A DNA stretch of 64,000 nucleotides from Anoplopoma fimbria (GCF_027596085.1 NC_072456.1:16196744-16260743); one strand, 5' to 3'. Positions 13,231 to 26,080 are shown, counted from the first letter of the stretch. Numbers and translations: made by a program. Notes: a model not told the origin generated them from the sequence alone.

Positions 13231-13281
13231 TCATCATGAATGACCTGCTGCCTGTCACTGGAAACACCACATCTCTCATAA
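13231..13281 (+). pseudogene. Orphan 3' part of a 5-HT3 receptor exon 7
   Basis: About 50 nt match the end of receptor exon 7 (the HHEMNDLLP-type end of TM2, here read as [11 protein letters not shown], with a GT donor at 13282). The rest of the exon and gene is missing. It directly abuts the rubcn fragment, which makes a chimeric junction between two deletions or rearrangements. Confidence 0.8.
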
Positions 13282-13527
13282 GTCAGTTGACAAAACTCTA
13301 GTGAAAAAGTCACTTGAAGCCAAAAGTTCTGAAAAGTAAATGATGCAGCTGTTTTCTGTGAAAAAGTTTTTATATCACTGCACACTACCTGGCTATAATC
13401 AAACACCAGTCAAACAAAGCCACTAGCTGGTTATAACAGTGAATCATTTAACAGCTAAAGAGAGAAATGTTTCAATTTTGAGATGAGTGGAGACTGAAAC
13501 AGAGCTTAAAGGTAATTGAACATTGGA

Positions 13528-13690
13528 CTTAAAGGAACAGTGTATACATTTTAGTGGCATCTTGTTGTTTGTGGCAGGTTGCAACCAACTAAATACCCCT
13601 CAGCTCACCCCACCCTTTCCAAGCATGTTGGAAAACCAAGGTTGCCTACAGGTATCATTAGTTATCTTTAGGATTTTGTACAACTATGAG
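13528..13690. repeat. Teleost interspersed repeat copy
   Basis: The segment begins with a 'ttaaaggaacagtg' start, continues with a 'gtggcatct' stretch and then a 'gttgcaaccaact' stretch. I recognise this string pattern from dispersed repeats of percomorph fish genomes. The class (a non-autonomous DNA element is likely) is recalled, not shown here. Confidence 0.45.
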
Positions 13691-14221
13691 ATACTGTTAT
13701 CAATACTCTGTTCTTCTCTTATTGAATTAGGATTCACTTTCATTTCCGTTTATGTCCGTGGTTGTTGCAAAGATGTATTGATAATAGTATTGTCTTTTTA
13801 CTCGCAAATAAAAAAAATTGCATGTACAGTAACAAGGGTTCCTGTCAACTGGAGTGGTCTTCACTTCTGCAGCCTCCTCTGTTCTGCAGCCTAACATGAC
13901 CCCCACCTATCCTTTCCTGCGGTCTGCCGAGACCCCCGCTATCAATTCCGTTGTCTGTCAAGATCCCAACAGACTTTACTGTGGTTGATCTAGACCCGCA
14001 CTATCCTTGTCTGCGGTCTATCTAGACCCTACTCTATCCTTTGCAATGGTTTACTTGACCCCTCTTAACTCTGGCTTAATCTCAATTCATGCAAGCTCAT
14101 TCTAACAAGTTTTACTTATAACCTTTCTCTCATGACAAATCTTCTGTTTCTGCTTAGGAGTTCTCTGCAGCAATAGGTGAGTTATTTATTTTATATTAGT
14201 ATTTAAAATAATTCTCTCTTT

Positions 14222-14680
14222 TGGGGGATTGTGCCTGTCTGACCTCAGCATCACTGCCACCCTGTTAGAAAGTTTCGCTATGGAGTCCAATCGCCAAAGA
14301 CTTTGCATTATTCATGGGTAACAAAATTATTGTTACATTTTATTGAAGTCTCTCCTGATTAATATGAAGCTTAGCGGAAGTTCAGTCAGGAAGACTATCT
14401 TGTCATTCATAATCTCAGTCACTCTCTCCCTGTGACTACTCTATTAGCTGGTTGTGGGTTTTACTTAAAGTTAACCAAATAGAGTCCGCCACGGTTTCCT
14501 TAAGTCAATCACATCGTTGCTGTCAAACTTTAAAAATGTCGGCATCACAGTCATGCTCCTCATTCATCATCGGATGCAGCAACTCACTATATCACCACCA
14601 CCACCAGGGTCTAGACTCCAGGGGGGATTGTGCTTGTCTGACCTCAGCATCACTGCCCCTCTGTTAGACGGTTTCGCTTA
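14222..14680. repeat. Pair of about 57-bp direct repeats, possible DNA-transposon remnant
   Basis: Two similar copies at 14223-14279 and 14622-14678 enclose about 340 bp. A short open stretch from 14536 has Cys and His residues reminiscent of the start of a THAP- or transposase-like protein, but it is too short to name. Confidence 0.4.
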
Positions 14681-15820
14681 AGCTTGGTGTTTCCAAAAAA
14701 GTGTCTTTACTGAAAACACTTTTGATGACACTGATGATCATAGTTCAGCAAGTGTCTTGTACCAACTTCCAGGAGTGGAGGATACTTTTAACTTATTGGG
14801 GAACGGAGCCTAGGACTGAATACTACATACTACTATAAACACAGCAAAATATATTCTAAATATAAACTGTTTCAGTTCTTTATGTTTTGTTACACCTCAA
14901 CTGTGTCTGCCATTATAGAAAAACATTAATTTTGAGAGTAATAAATGCTGTGGTCTTTATGAAAAATCTACTCTTGTGTGTGTCTTTTTATCTTTTTATT
15001 TGATGTCACAAAACAAAATTCTGATATCACGAATAATCCTCATGATGACTACTTCCACTTATACAGCCTATGATCAGGGCACAATATATAAATCGTAGCT
15101 TCTTCAATTCTTAGGGTCACGTAAAAGTGACTTATATAAACACGGTTACAATAAAACAGGTTTATCCCGACATCCCTAATGATGCTCAGATAAATGAACG
15201 AATATGATTGCAGAGCAGAATAACTATTCACATTGAAAAGTGTAAAAACTGCTGATTAGACTATAATTATACGCTGGGGAGAATTTGATGCGTTGCCGCT
15301 TTGTTTCGCCCAGCACACAATGTTTCCACTATAATTTCTATAGCTTTCTATTGACCCTTTTCTATTGTGTGTGATGCCAATGTGATTAATGATTCAGGCT
15401 CATTGCTGATGTGTGCATTTATAATATTTGTTCAGGATGGGCAAACTGCTAAGATAAACAAATCTAACAACTGAAACCAACTCAAATAAAACAACTTCAT
15501 TCACATTTTAATGACTTTAAAACATGACAAGAAACATAATTGGCATTGTTAAAAGAAAGATGATCTGTTAAAACCTGGCAGATAGAATAACATATGGAAC
15601 ATACTCCATTGTTAATACTTTGAGATACTCAATTCAAAATGATTGGTAAGAAGATACAACCTAACTGAAAACCAAATGTTCATATAATAATTTTGTGTTT
15701 TTTCTCTCACTCTAAATTGGTACAACAATAAGCAAGAGAAAATCTACTGAAAACTACATTATAGTAGCTGTTTATAGTGTAAGAAAACTAGTTATTTATT
15801 TGGTTTGTCTCATCAATTAG

Positions 15821-16137
15821 ATTTATCATTCACTGTTGTAGCATTGAACTACACCAGCCAAACTCCTGAATCCTTGTTTGATGCATTTAAAAAATAACTA
15901 CTTCCTAGAAAACTACTGCAGCCTGTAAAAAGCTTTCCAGATCCAATGAACATATCCATCGAAATGACGTTGGAGGGAATTTTAAGAGTGGTGAGTTTAT
16001 GAGCTGAGCAAAATATATTCATGGCTGCACACATACATTCGTAACTGTTAAGTGAATTCTATTCATCATTAACAATCATCTCTCATTCGTAGGATGAAAA
16101 AGGCCAGTCCTTGACAAAATGCCTATGGCAAGTCTTG
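15821..16137 (+). pseudogene. Decayed 5-HT3 receptor copy: exons 2 and 3 only
   Basis: 15821-15990 matches receptor exon 2 (PESLF and LQPVKSF motifs) but contains an in-frame TAA after FKK. 16093-16137 matches the 45-nt exon 3, is still open, and keeps both splice sites. No exon 1 or exons 4 to 9 follow. However, 17940-18060 matches the 3' flanks of genes B (12300-12410) and C (24970-25060), so a third copy once stood here and lost its middle. Confidence 0.82.
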
Positions 16138-17394
16138 GTAAGTTTTTCTGAGCACTTAGAAAACTTTAAGTAGTTCAGAAAAAAAAAAATCTAAAGTGAA
16201 TCGTTTCATTCTGCAAATTACAAAATGCTGAGACATACAATAAACACAAGTCAATCACAAATATTATCTTTCACCTATTTATTGTATTGTATGTATTTCA
16301 ACACGAGTTAAATAAATTGTATTTTGGAAAGGAATATTTTCTCTGCTATGGGATAAGGCTGTCAATATTCCATAATTTGCCATTTAACAATGTATTAGTC
16401 TGTTTCTCAATACTTCCCAACTTCCCTACTGTCTGTCAGTCACTCTGCAATTTTAAAAACGCATAGTAATTTCCTAAAAAATCTGGGCACTGTAGTGAGT
16501 TTGGTACTTTGGTACTTTTTACAACATTTAAATTTATTACAACAGGATTGTGTACTTTGGGAATTTAATTGAATATAATAATTGAATTCAATAATATTAT
16601 AAGTCCAAACGAAACCCTTTAGTAGTTTGAATTATGCATTATAAGCTACTAAAAACTGTGTTAGGAAGTTAAAGAGGTCATAATTCCCTTTTTAATATGT
16701 ATTTGATATTTTTGTAAAAGCATCTCCTTCAAACAACTGTATTTATTAAACTTTCCAGGCGAAAAAATGTTTTTATAGTACATCTGAATGCATCATGATA
16801 ACGTTTTAATTTACCATCGCAAATTAAGGTATTTGTACTGAATAGATCCTCTGAATAGATCTTGAACGCAACATAATGGAACTCAATGGAGCCTCCATTA
16901 AAGTTGTCTCCGTTAGCTCCATTATTTTTTCAACGTACTACCCTCAGACATAGAAACAAATCAGGATTCTTCAACTGAACATGCTCAAATATTAAAAGGT
17001 TACTGGTAAATGAAAAACCTTCAAAGGAAGGTTCTTCTTACCTGATGCCTGAACCACCTCAACTGGTTTCTTTCAACACTACTCTGAGCTCCCTCTGTTC
17101 TAACTACTCAAAGCTTGTGACCCTAGGTGAGGGTTGGAACGTAGATTGACTGGTAAATGAATAGCGTTGCCTTCAGGCTCATATCCCTCTTCACCACACC
17201 AGTAGGGTACAACGTCCACATTACTGCCGACACTACATCAATCCTCTTATCATACTCACACTCACCACTATACGTTTTATACAACTCCTTAAAGTGATTC
17301 TGAAATTCTTCAAACGGACCCTGAATATTTAAAAAGTAATCTATTCCCTTTCAAGCTTATACAAAGATATGTTTAGCAACGCATAGGCCTGTTT
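16138..17394. other. AT-rich spacer inside the decayed receptor copy
   Basis: No coding exon, RNA gene or clear repeat was recognised. It holds the place of the lost exons 4 to 9. Confidence 0.4.
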
Positions 17395-17850
17395 ACTGCC
17401 AGGGAATTCTGGCTACAGAGGTAGGAGGACTCAGGCGCAGACAAATACCTAGTAGGGAAGCAGGTAGAATAAAGGAAATGGTCAGAAACAGGCTTACGAG
17501 TCGTCCACAGGATGGCTGTTAAAATTGGAAAGCAAATCCAAGAAGGGCAAGCGAGGTGAGCAGGTCAACAACAGGCAACAGGTCAAACAGAATCAGGGAC
17601 AGAATGGGGTACAGGTTCAGGTACAGGTGGTTGTAAAGCAATAGCATAAGCAACATTGACTGGCAGGGAATGATTGGTAATGGGCAAATTATACAGTACT
17701 GCAGGGCTGATGATGGAAAGTGGAAACAGATGAGCAGGTGAATAAGAGAGTGAGGTGACCGAGACAGGTGGGAGTGAGAATGTGACTGATTGGAAGCAAA
17801 GTGAGGCAGAATGGGAAAAGCAGAACTGAGGCAGACTTTGTGACAGTTTG
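17395..17850. mobile_element. Interspersed repeat fragment, unclassified
   Basis: This is G- and A-rich, with the 'aggcgcagac', 'gggaacaggt' and 'gctgatgaggga' style of wording seen in ends of long fish transposons. No open frame remains. The identification is from general appearance only. Confidence 0.35.
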
Positions 17851-18227
17851 TTGGCTGTTGATTACTGAGTCACAGGATTATAAAGCATAAAACTAAAATA
17901 ATCATGTGATTTCACACTACATCACAGGAGAAGGGACCAGATTGTACCTCCCATCGGTGGAGGCGTTGAAAAATAAAATGGTTGAGTGCTTACCGGAGCT
18001 GTGGAACAACAAGCCCTATTGTGTCCTGTAGGTTTATGATCCATCTGCACATACCGCCATTATATATATATAATAATATATTAAATATATTTAAATAACT
18101 TTATCGTACTCATGAGTACTTATTTGCAAAGTTTGAAAACCTCCTAATTTTACTTGAGGTTGGTTTTTAAACTAACCACAATTTTTAAAGTTAGTGGGGA
18201 AACTAAATCTACAGACATATGCACCAA

Positions 18228-18545
18228 ACAGCAGTTCGGCGTACCAGGCCTTCTTGGAGTCCTTGGTTGGCGTACTGGAAAGGGTGACGACTGGGAACTC
18301 CAAAGTTCTGCTGGGGGACTTCAATGCTCATGTGGGTAATGATGGAGAAACCTGGAGGGGGTGATTGGAAGGAACGGCCTGCCTCATCTGAACCCAAGTG
18401 GTGCTTTGCTGTAGGACTTCTGTACTAGTCACAGATTTTCCATAAAAAACACCATGTTCGAGCATAGGGCAGTTCATCAGAGGAGTTGGTACCGGAACAC
18501 CCTTGGCCAAACATCTATGATCGACTTTGTGGTCAAATCATCAAA
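18228..18545 (+). mobile_element. LINE endonuclease-domain fragment
   Basis: One frame reads as part of an apurinic-type endonuclease of a non-LTR retrotransposon: [10 protein letters not shown], then [12 protein letters not shown] (the conserved GDFN motif), then TLGQTSMIDFVV near the end. The frame is broken. It ends almost exactly where the homology between the 5' flanks of genes B and C begins. Confidence 0.7.
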
Positions 18546-19217
18546 CGTTAGCTAGTAAATAACACAACAAGTTACTGATTATTGTGCTATGCTGGGTAAA
18601 AACCTGTCACTATGACAAGTCATAAAAGAGGAGGCAGCGGTGCCCTTCAACTCAATGTCAGCTGAACTGAATGTTTACACACTTGGCAGCAATGTGAGTT
18701 CAATGACGTGATGAACCTTCTTCCTTTTATATATTCCTTGTTACAGTCAATGTGAATGACATAAACTGACAGGAAATGAACACTGATCCAAACTGTTGAC
18801 TAGAAATGCAATTCCACTGAAATGGTCTATAAGCAAACTGATACAACCACCAGCCAAGTGCATACTGTCGTGCTTGCCTTTACCGCAGCTGTCACAAATA
18901 CAAGTTGTTGACACATCTAATACAAATACACATGAAGATGATTCAAAAACCTGTTATACAATCCAAACATTGATCATGCAAACACAACCACAGATTGGCT
19001 ACCATCTAGCAACTGGGTTTACCCTTAAGGCTTAAAGTAAGGCACGCTGCAGTCTACTGTATGCAAGAGTCAATATTAGCCTCTGGAGGAGGTTACACAT
19101 TTCATATTATTTTTGATATATTCATGTAACAGATCATCTCAATTTCATGTATGATACCGCTGACTTTTTGTGTCTTAGTCTGAGGCACACAAGATAAAGG
19201 CCTATCTGAAACTGAAA

Positions 19218-22200
19218 ATGACGGATGTAAAGCGTGCTGAGCTCATCTTCATCTGTTTGATGCTGCTTAACGGTAAGAAATTTTGAGTATCCACAAAGTT
19301 AGCAAAAAAGATGAAAGCTGAATAGTTGCAATTTGGTAGTTACAGGGGTACTTGAGTTACTTCTGGTCCTGTACAGTTGGCACCTCTTTCAAACACAGAT
19401 TTATTTAAAATGTACCATCAGGTTTGACATTATATATATGAAACTAAATTAGTTTAAAACGGCTACATGGCACATTAATAAATACATTTTCAGTGTATAC
19501 TATACTATACTCTAATATCATGATTTATCCTCTCTTGTCTGGGGACAGACTCTGGAAGACATACTTGTTTACTTACTTTTAAAGTAACCTGATGAAGGTC
19601 TGTGAGCTGAAATGTTGTCACTAAAGATCCCTAATGCAAGTGAAGAAGGCAGTGGGTGGGATTTTTTGTTTGTTTTATATTGTCTACCCAAGCTATTCTC
19701 CAATGGAGCTGTTGACCTACTGGTGTGCCAAAGCTTGCACTTTAAAAAAAAAAAAAAAAAAAGTCATAGTCCATGATTCATATTCATTGTATATTTCCTG
19801 CTGTTATTTTCCAAAAGAAAATTGGGGGACACTTGTTTATTTTGGTTGAGTCAGTTATCAGGCACAATTCTGACGAAAAAACAGTGCTACCTATCTAGTA
19901 AATAAAGAAACTTTGGGTTACTTAACATTATCCCCGGTTGTGTTTCACTACGGGAATCGCCTATATATACCCGTATGGTGTACAGCAGATAAAGATCTGT
20001 AATGCTTCTGTGAATGTACCAATGAAATAAATGGGACTTTATACTTCCATGGGCACGTAAATGAGTTATCTCACTAATTTTGTTTCCAGGTTTTGTAGCA
20101 ACATTGAATTGCACAAGCCCAACTCCTGAATCTTTGTTTTCCTCACTTGAGAAGAATTTATTCCCTAAAAAACTACTGCGACCTGTGAAAAGCTTTTCAA
20201 GTCCAACTAACATAACCATTGGTATCACAGTGGTGGGAATTCTAGGAGTGGTGAGTCTACACAAACATGCTTTTACGACTGTACTTGAGCATGCAGAAAA
20301 TTATTAAATTATATTTGTAGTCATAAATTCAAATTCATAATTAATCTGTATAACTTGTTTATTTATTTAAAATATATGTTTCACCCATAGGATGAAAAAT
20401 CCCAAAGCCTGACAACAGTCTTGTGGCAAGTTCTAGTAAGTTCTCAGAAGATTGAAATAAAGTATTTGTCTACGTAAATCCACTCTGTGCAGATTTTAAC
20501 ATGATTACATCATCTTTAAAATTATTATAATTGCATTAGTTTTTGTTTTTAGAAAAATAAGCAAATTCAAGCGGTAGGAGGTGTGTCTTTTTTATATAGA
20601 AATTTTCTGTTGAATTTCTCTAGTAACTCGAAATGATAAGTATATGCCTATTTGTTTGAAATTACTAAAATGGACTGAAATTAAACTTAACCTAAAGTTA
20701 ATTTGGTTACATTGGCTGTTTTGAATGAAACATCATACATTTTTTGTTATTTTATGCAGTGACACAGCTGAAATGAATGGCGTTTTCTAAGCTGTTAATC
20801 ACATCGGTGTTGTTCCGTTTACTGTAGGAGTGGGATATTGAGGGACTGAGCTGGGATGAAGAGGAATGTGGCACTAAAAGAGTCTCTGTCCCTCGAGAAA
20901 AGCTTTGGGTCCCAGACATCCATATCTCAGAGTTGTAAGTTAAAAATGATGTTCAGCATTATATCAGCTTTTTCTAATTATTGGCAAAACCAGAGAAATC
21001 AACCTTAAAGTAAAGTACGTTCTGAAATATAAGGACTCAGAAAGCAATCTTTGACGTTGTAAACCTGAGAGGAGAGAGGTAAACCTCAATGCAGGTAAAC
21101 AGTATAAGAGTTGTTTGGTACTATGGAGCCTAAGGGAATCTAATTGATGCCCCATTTAAAAATGCTAAAATTATGAGGCAGTACAAGGAATTTTCCTTTT
21201 AGTGTTGATTGGTGGGCCCTGTGGACGAAAGTGGTAGTGTTTCCGAAACACCAGAATACCTCGGAGAGGGATATGAACCTTCTCGTCATGGTATTCCTCT
21301 CTTCTTTAAAAATGTCTTGGATTTATTAAGTAACTAATTAATATTTAAAATTAATTTTCTTTTTTATTTCAGCATGGACGAAGACAAATCTCCCAATACT
21401 CCCTACGTCTACTTGCTTAACACAGGTCATGTATATGATGATAAGCCAGTTAGAATGGTCAGCTCCTGCCGATTAGTAATCTACAATTTCCCCTTCGATA
21501 TTCAAAACTGCACTCTGACATTTGGATCATATCTACACTTTGGTAAGCCTGACTAAATATAAAATACAGTTCTGGAAGAATCTAATCTTTTAACTGTGTA
21601 TATAAATAAAATCACTACAGGATAAAATGCATATTTGTATAAAATAAAATGTCTAGTGTCATATTTTAGGGCTTGAAGTAAATTAAAAAGAGTTGACTGC
21701 AAATGGTTGGGAAATAAATGTGTGTGTGACACAAGGTTACACTTGGCATCACTTTTTCTGTTGTCAACTTTGAAAAGCCCTTTAAAATCTGCTATTAAAT
21801 GTAATTTAAGCTACAGACATAAGGATGATTCAAGGCCCCACATCTGAAGAGATACTGCAGGAGTCCCAAGATGTGTTGGTGACCAATGGGGAGTGGGAGC
21901 TCATAGGTATCAGTGTAGCTCCTTCTACTCTGTCATTAGATGTGGGAAGCTACTCTGAGATCAGATACCATGTAAGCACTTTTTTTGCAATATATTCATT
22001 GGTTTTTCAGTTTGCAAATCGCAGTGAAAGCACAGTTATATAAAACACACCAACCCATATTCAGATTTTTGGTCCATCATCATTTTCTAATCAACAACAA
22101 TTTTACATTGACAAAATGACTATGTGACAAGAAACCTAAAGTGAATCATTTGGCATCCCAATTCAGAAAGAAATAAAGATAGATGCTCAAAGTGGACTAA

Positions 22201-24235
22201 AACTTGGAGGCGTTGTACCTGTGTCTCTTCCCAAGATCATTCTGAGACGTAGGCCAGTCCTCTATGTGGTGAACCTGCTGATCCCCAGCTGCTTCCTCAT
22301 CACTGTGGACCTCTTCAGCTTCCTGCTGCCCCCCCATAGTGTGGACCGTTCCTCCTTTAAGATGACCCTCATCCTGGGCTACACCGTTTTCCTGCTCATC
22401 ATGAACGACCTGCTGCCTGTCACTGGGGACACAACACCTTTCATCAGTGAGTGACACCTGTGATATTGTTACTTACTTTATTCCAAAGAAGGTTAAAGGA
22501 TCATGAAATTCACTGCTGCACATGTGCTTTTAAAGCCAAGAGCTTTGTTGACCGAACACACAGGTGTACTGAAGGCAAACTGAACAACTCAAGGGAGAAA
22601 AGTGGTTATTATTATGTTCAAATTTCAGGATATGGACTATTACGCAAGTTGCAGCAAATTAAAAACTTTTCTATTGCCCAAGATTGTGTGTGTGTATTGT
22701 GCAATCTATCCTGAGATTTGTTATGTTTTGCTGAAATGCAAGGCATCCTCTGGGTTTGTCAGTGGCGGGCTTGTCGCTGCTGGAGGCTCCGCTGGAGTCT
22801 CAGCTGAAGGGCTTTCTGGTGAATCTGCAGGATTTCATCTGATTTCATCTGCACAAAATCCTACCCAGTGGCACAGCTGACGAACATAAAGAATAACTAT
22901 ATAGATACTACTATATATTAATAGACTATATAAGCCATATAGATGCATCAATATTAAATTTACTAGTCATTCTGCTGGCCCCTGCTACAAGCCAAGAAAA
23001 TAAAAGTTGAAAATGTCATTTTCATGCCACGGTTGTACAGAAGCCGCAGTATTACCCAAATAATTCAGTATCCATAGAACACTGACACTCATATTTATTA
23101 TGTGTTGAAAAAGGATAAAAAAAAGTAAACAAATCAAAATCTAATTTGAGCCCTGGGAGTGATGGGGGGCTGTTTGTGCTCTGAGGAAAGTCATCATCTA
23201 CTGCAGCTCAAGAACCAGTGGTATTTCCCAAATAAAATCATATCCAGGTTATGACTGAGGACGGTTAAAAAGGTTACTGACATGCATATTAACATACAGT
23301 ACTTAATTAGAAGTGTGCTGTATCATCTCTGTTTTTGTTGATTTTGTGTCTTGCAGACGTTTTCTTCTCCATCAGTCTCGCTCTGATGGTTGCCAGCCTG
23401 TTGGAGACCGTGTTCATCACTAATATCCAGTACAGCTCCAGCCGGTACAGCGCCATGCCTCACTGGCTCAATGTCCTCGTGCTACGATATCTAGCTGTTG
23501 TAGTTTGTCTACCTCGAACGAAAAAAAGCAACCGAAAGACTTTCTTTCACGACTCATCTAATAGAGGTATATCATTATTATTTATTGACATCAACGTTTG
23601 TAGGGAGTTGGTGGTTAAATCCTTTGAAGCCCCAAGTGATATTTAAATGACTAAATAATTGATATGACTATGTTAAGTTACAAGAAAAACTAATATTTCT
23701 TTGTTAACTGTTACCTTTATAAGAATCATTACATTTTGGAAAACAAAAAGTTTGAGGTGTACTGATAATAATTTTAATGAACACCTAACAGCCAATAAGA
23801 AATAACAACTTTCCATGGCCATGGGATAAACTAATCTAGTTTAGATTTGACATTTTCAGCTATTTTTATATAATAAGCTGTTTTAAATATATTGGAATCC
23901 AAACCAGCTGTTCTTTGTTTTTGACAGAACCACCACAGAATTCCGGAATCACCAACATCTCAGCGTTTCATCTTCAGAGCGTCTCTGGTGATACACCTCC
24001 AGCGAAACCCAACCCAACCCTTTCGATGCCGGCCCTGGATGAACTGAGGAAACTGAGCAGAGATCTCTTGGCCATCCGCCTCCAGATGGACAAACACTTC
24101 CAGGGGAGCAAAACCTCTGAGGATTGGCAAATGGTCGGGTTAGTTATCGACCGTTTTCTGTTTGGATTGTACATTGTCTTCCTCGGTGTCAGCTTCATCA
24201 CCATAATATGTATCTGGACCTTGAGCAACTCGTAA
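19218..24235 (+). CDS. 5-HT3 receptor-like Cys-loop channel, gene C (complete)
   Basis: Nine exons: 19218-19272, 20090-20250, 20391-20435, 20828-20934, 21373-21542, 21817-21971, 22236-22446, 23357-23566 and 23928-24235. They total 1422 nt, so 473 residues plus TAA. Structure, splice phases and nearly all residues equal those of gene B. The last exon has one extra codon (EPPQNSG against EPQNS). The signal peptide, Cys-loop ([15 protein letters not shown]), four membrane segments, and acidic -1' and 20' residues of TM2 are all present. Introns also align with gene B apart from insertions and deletions, so the duplication is recent. It is probably able to co-assemble with related subunits. The coding sequence is about 1.8 kb from, and convergent with, the poly(A) signal of rubcn. 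A candidate poly(A) signal lies at 25004-25009. Confidence 0.92.
19494..19764 (+). mobile_element. SINE-like retroposon with poly(A) tail in gene C intron 1
   Basis: This segment interrupts alignment with intron 1 of gene B and ends in an A-run of about 18 at 19744-19761. It contains a 'gatgaaggtctgtg' type phrase found in many fish retroposons. Its absence from gene B suggests insertion after the duplication. Confidence 0.5.
22590..22760. other. About 170-bp indel between introns 7 of genes B and C
   Basis: This is present in gene C but absent at 10300 in gene B. The flanks are otherwise nearly identical. No coding content is seen. Confidence 0.55.
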
Positions 24236-26064
24236 CCAGCATGATTTAACCAGACGGTTGAAAGCCTGATTGATAAAATGTTCACACATTTCCGCAGCTT
24301 ACATGCAAAATTCTGAGGTAATATCCACCATGTTCACAATCTTAGTGTAGCATGTTAGCACTCAACAGCAAGTACAGCTGAGTCTGATGGAAATGTCTTT
24401 TCTAGTTTAGCAATTATTTGGTCATGAATGTCAAATTATTATTTTAATCAGCGCTGTTTCTATGTAAGCTATCCGCTCCTGCTTTTTGATTCCAGAAAAG
24501 TGTAGAAAAGTTCAGTTGTGAAGTTATCCAACACGTAGCGTTAGCGTGCTATATCCAGCATCCAGCAGCCAAAGTGATCTGCAGTCAGTTAGCTGAAGCG
24601 TGCCCGCTGCAGACGACAGGTGCGAGTTTGCATGGCCACAAAGCTCCGCCCAAGATGTACTGATCACAGTCACGTGTCAAAATTGCACACAATTTGAGAA
24701 AGCACAGACAGAGAAAGTGATTCCTTGCATTATAGTTAATGTTAGATGAATAAACACTCAATCTCAAAAGAATATGAACATGGCGGCTATAACCTTTTAA
24801 GAATCCAGTCAGCCTCAGAGGGAAAAGAACAGCTAACTTTTTATAAACTGCCCTGTAGAGCACAACTGTGTTTTATGCTTTAAACTTATTTCAGAGTTTT
24901 AAAAATAGCCTCAAACCAAAAGTAAGCACATGGTTTGACAGTACCGTGCAGGGTGTTCGAGAACTGAACATACCTTAGGATCCCATAGGTGGAGGTGTTG
25001 CAAAATAAAATGAGGTGATTTGTTACCAGAGGCCTGTGCTGTCCAATTTGTTTTTATGATCTGGATTTAACTGCAAGATATAAATAAAATATGTACATGT
25101 GTGTATGTAATTGTTTTCCATTCTGCAATATTGTATAAGTTAGTTTAATAAGTTTAGGTAATTTGAGATATGAGTTTGAGAACTTCCCTCATTTGTTTGA
25201 GGTCTTTACTAGAATACAGCAACAAAATTTATTTTTTTAATGTAGTAAATAAATGCACAATAGTCACAAGTTTGAATTTATGTTTACAAGGCTACACCAT
25301 TAAAGATTATTTCTTTTTTTCAATTGTTACTGAAATCATGTCTGTGTGCTGTGGGTTGCTTAACATTATAAAATGTATGCTACAAAACCAAAATGGTCCA
25401 GATTATTGTCTACAAGGTATACATTTCAGTGTCAAAACATGCAATGTTTTGTTTTTTTTATCTGAAAACAAGGCAACTGTAAATGTTTTTGCAGATTGTA
25501 GGCAATGATTTTCCTGCACTTTGTTTTTATAAATGATCTGTTCATGGTGAATACAAATGTTTGAGGTTGAATTTCTATTAATTATTTTCACATGAGCAGA
25601 TGGTGTTGTTGGGGTTTGAGGTACTTGTGCTTTACACAAGTATTTCCATTTTCTGCTTCTTTATACTTCTACTCTCTTAGACCCTTCTATTATACTTTTT
25701 ACTCCAGCAAAATTTATTTGATAACTCCTTACTTTGAAAAAATCTGATTAATACAAAGCATAGGTTAAGATAAGAAAAGTAATTAAAATTATCTCCGCCT
25801 TTATCACCTGTAAAAATAAAAAATGCTGCAAAATGCATGACTTTTACATGTGACAGTATTTCTCCACAGTGGTAAAATATCTGAGTACTTCTTTCATCAC
25901 TGTGCTTAATTTATAAAGATCAATGTACACAACTAAAGAGGGCGCAAAATGGTTTTTTCCCCCTTATTGTTCAGCAAATTTTGATGACAAAAAAGGTAAT
26001 GGCGTGAAATAGATTAGTTTTGATGACTTTTCTATTAACACACAATAACAAAAAAACCTCATAA
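24236..26064. other. Convergent spacer between gene C and rubcn
   Basis: This is the 3' flank of gene C (homologous to 11804-12950) up to the rubcn poly(A) site. No coding exon is seen. The frames present are short and not conserved between the two duplicated flanks. Confidence 0.5.
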
Positions 26065-26080
26065 ACAGTCTGGCCAGTAT

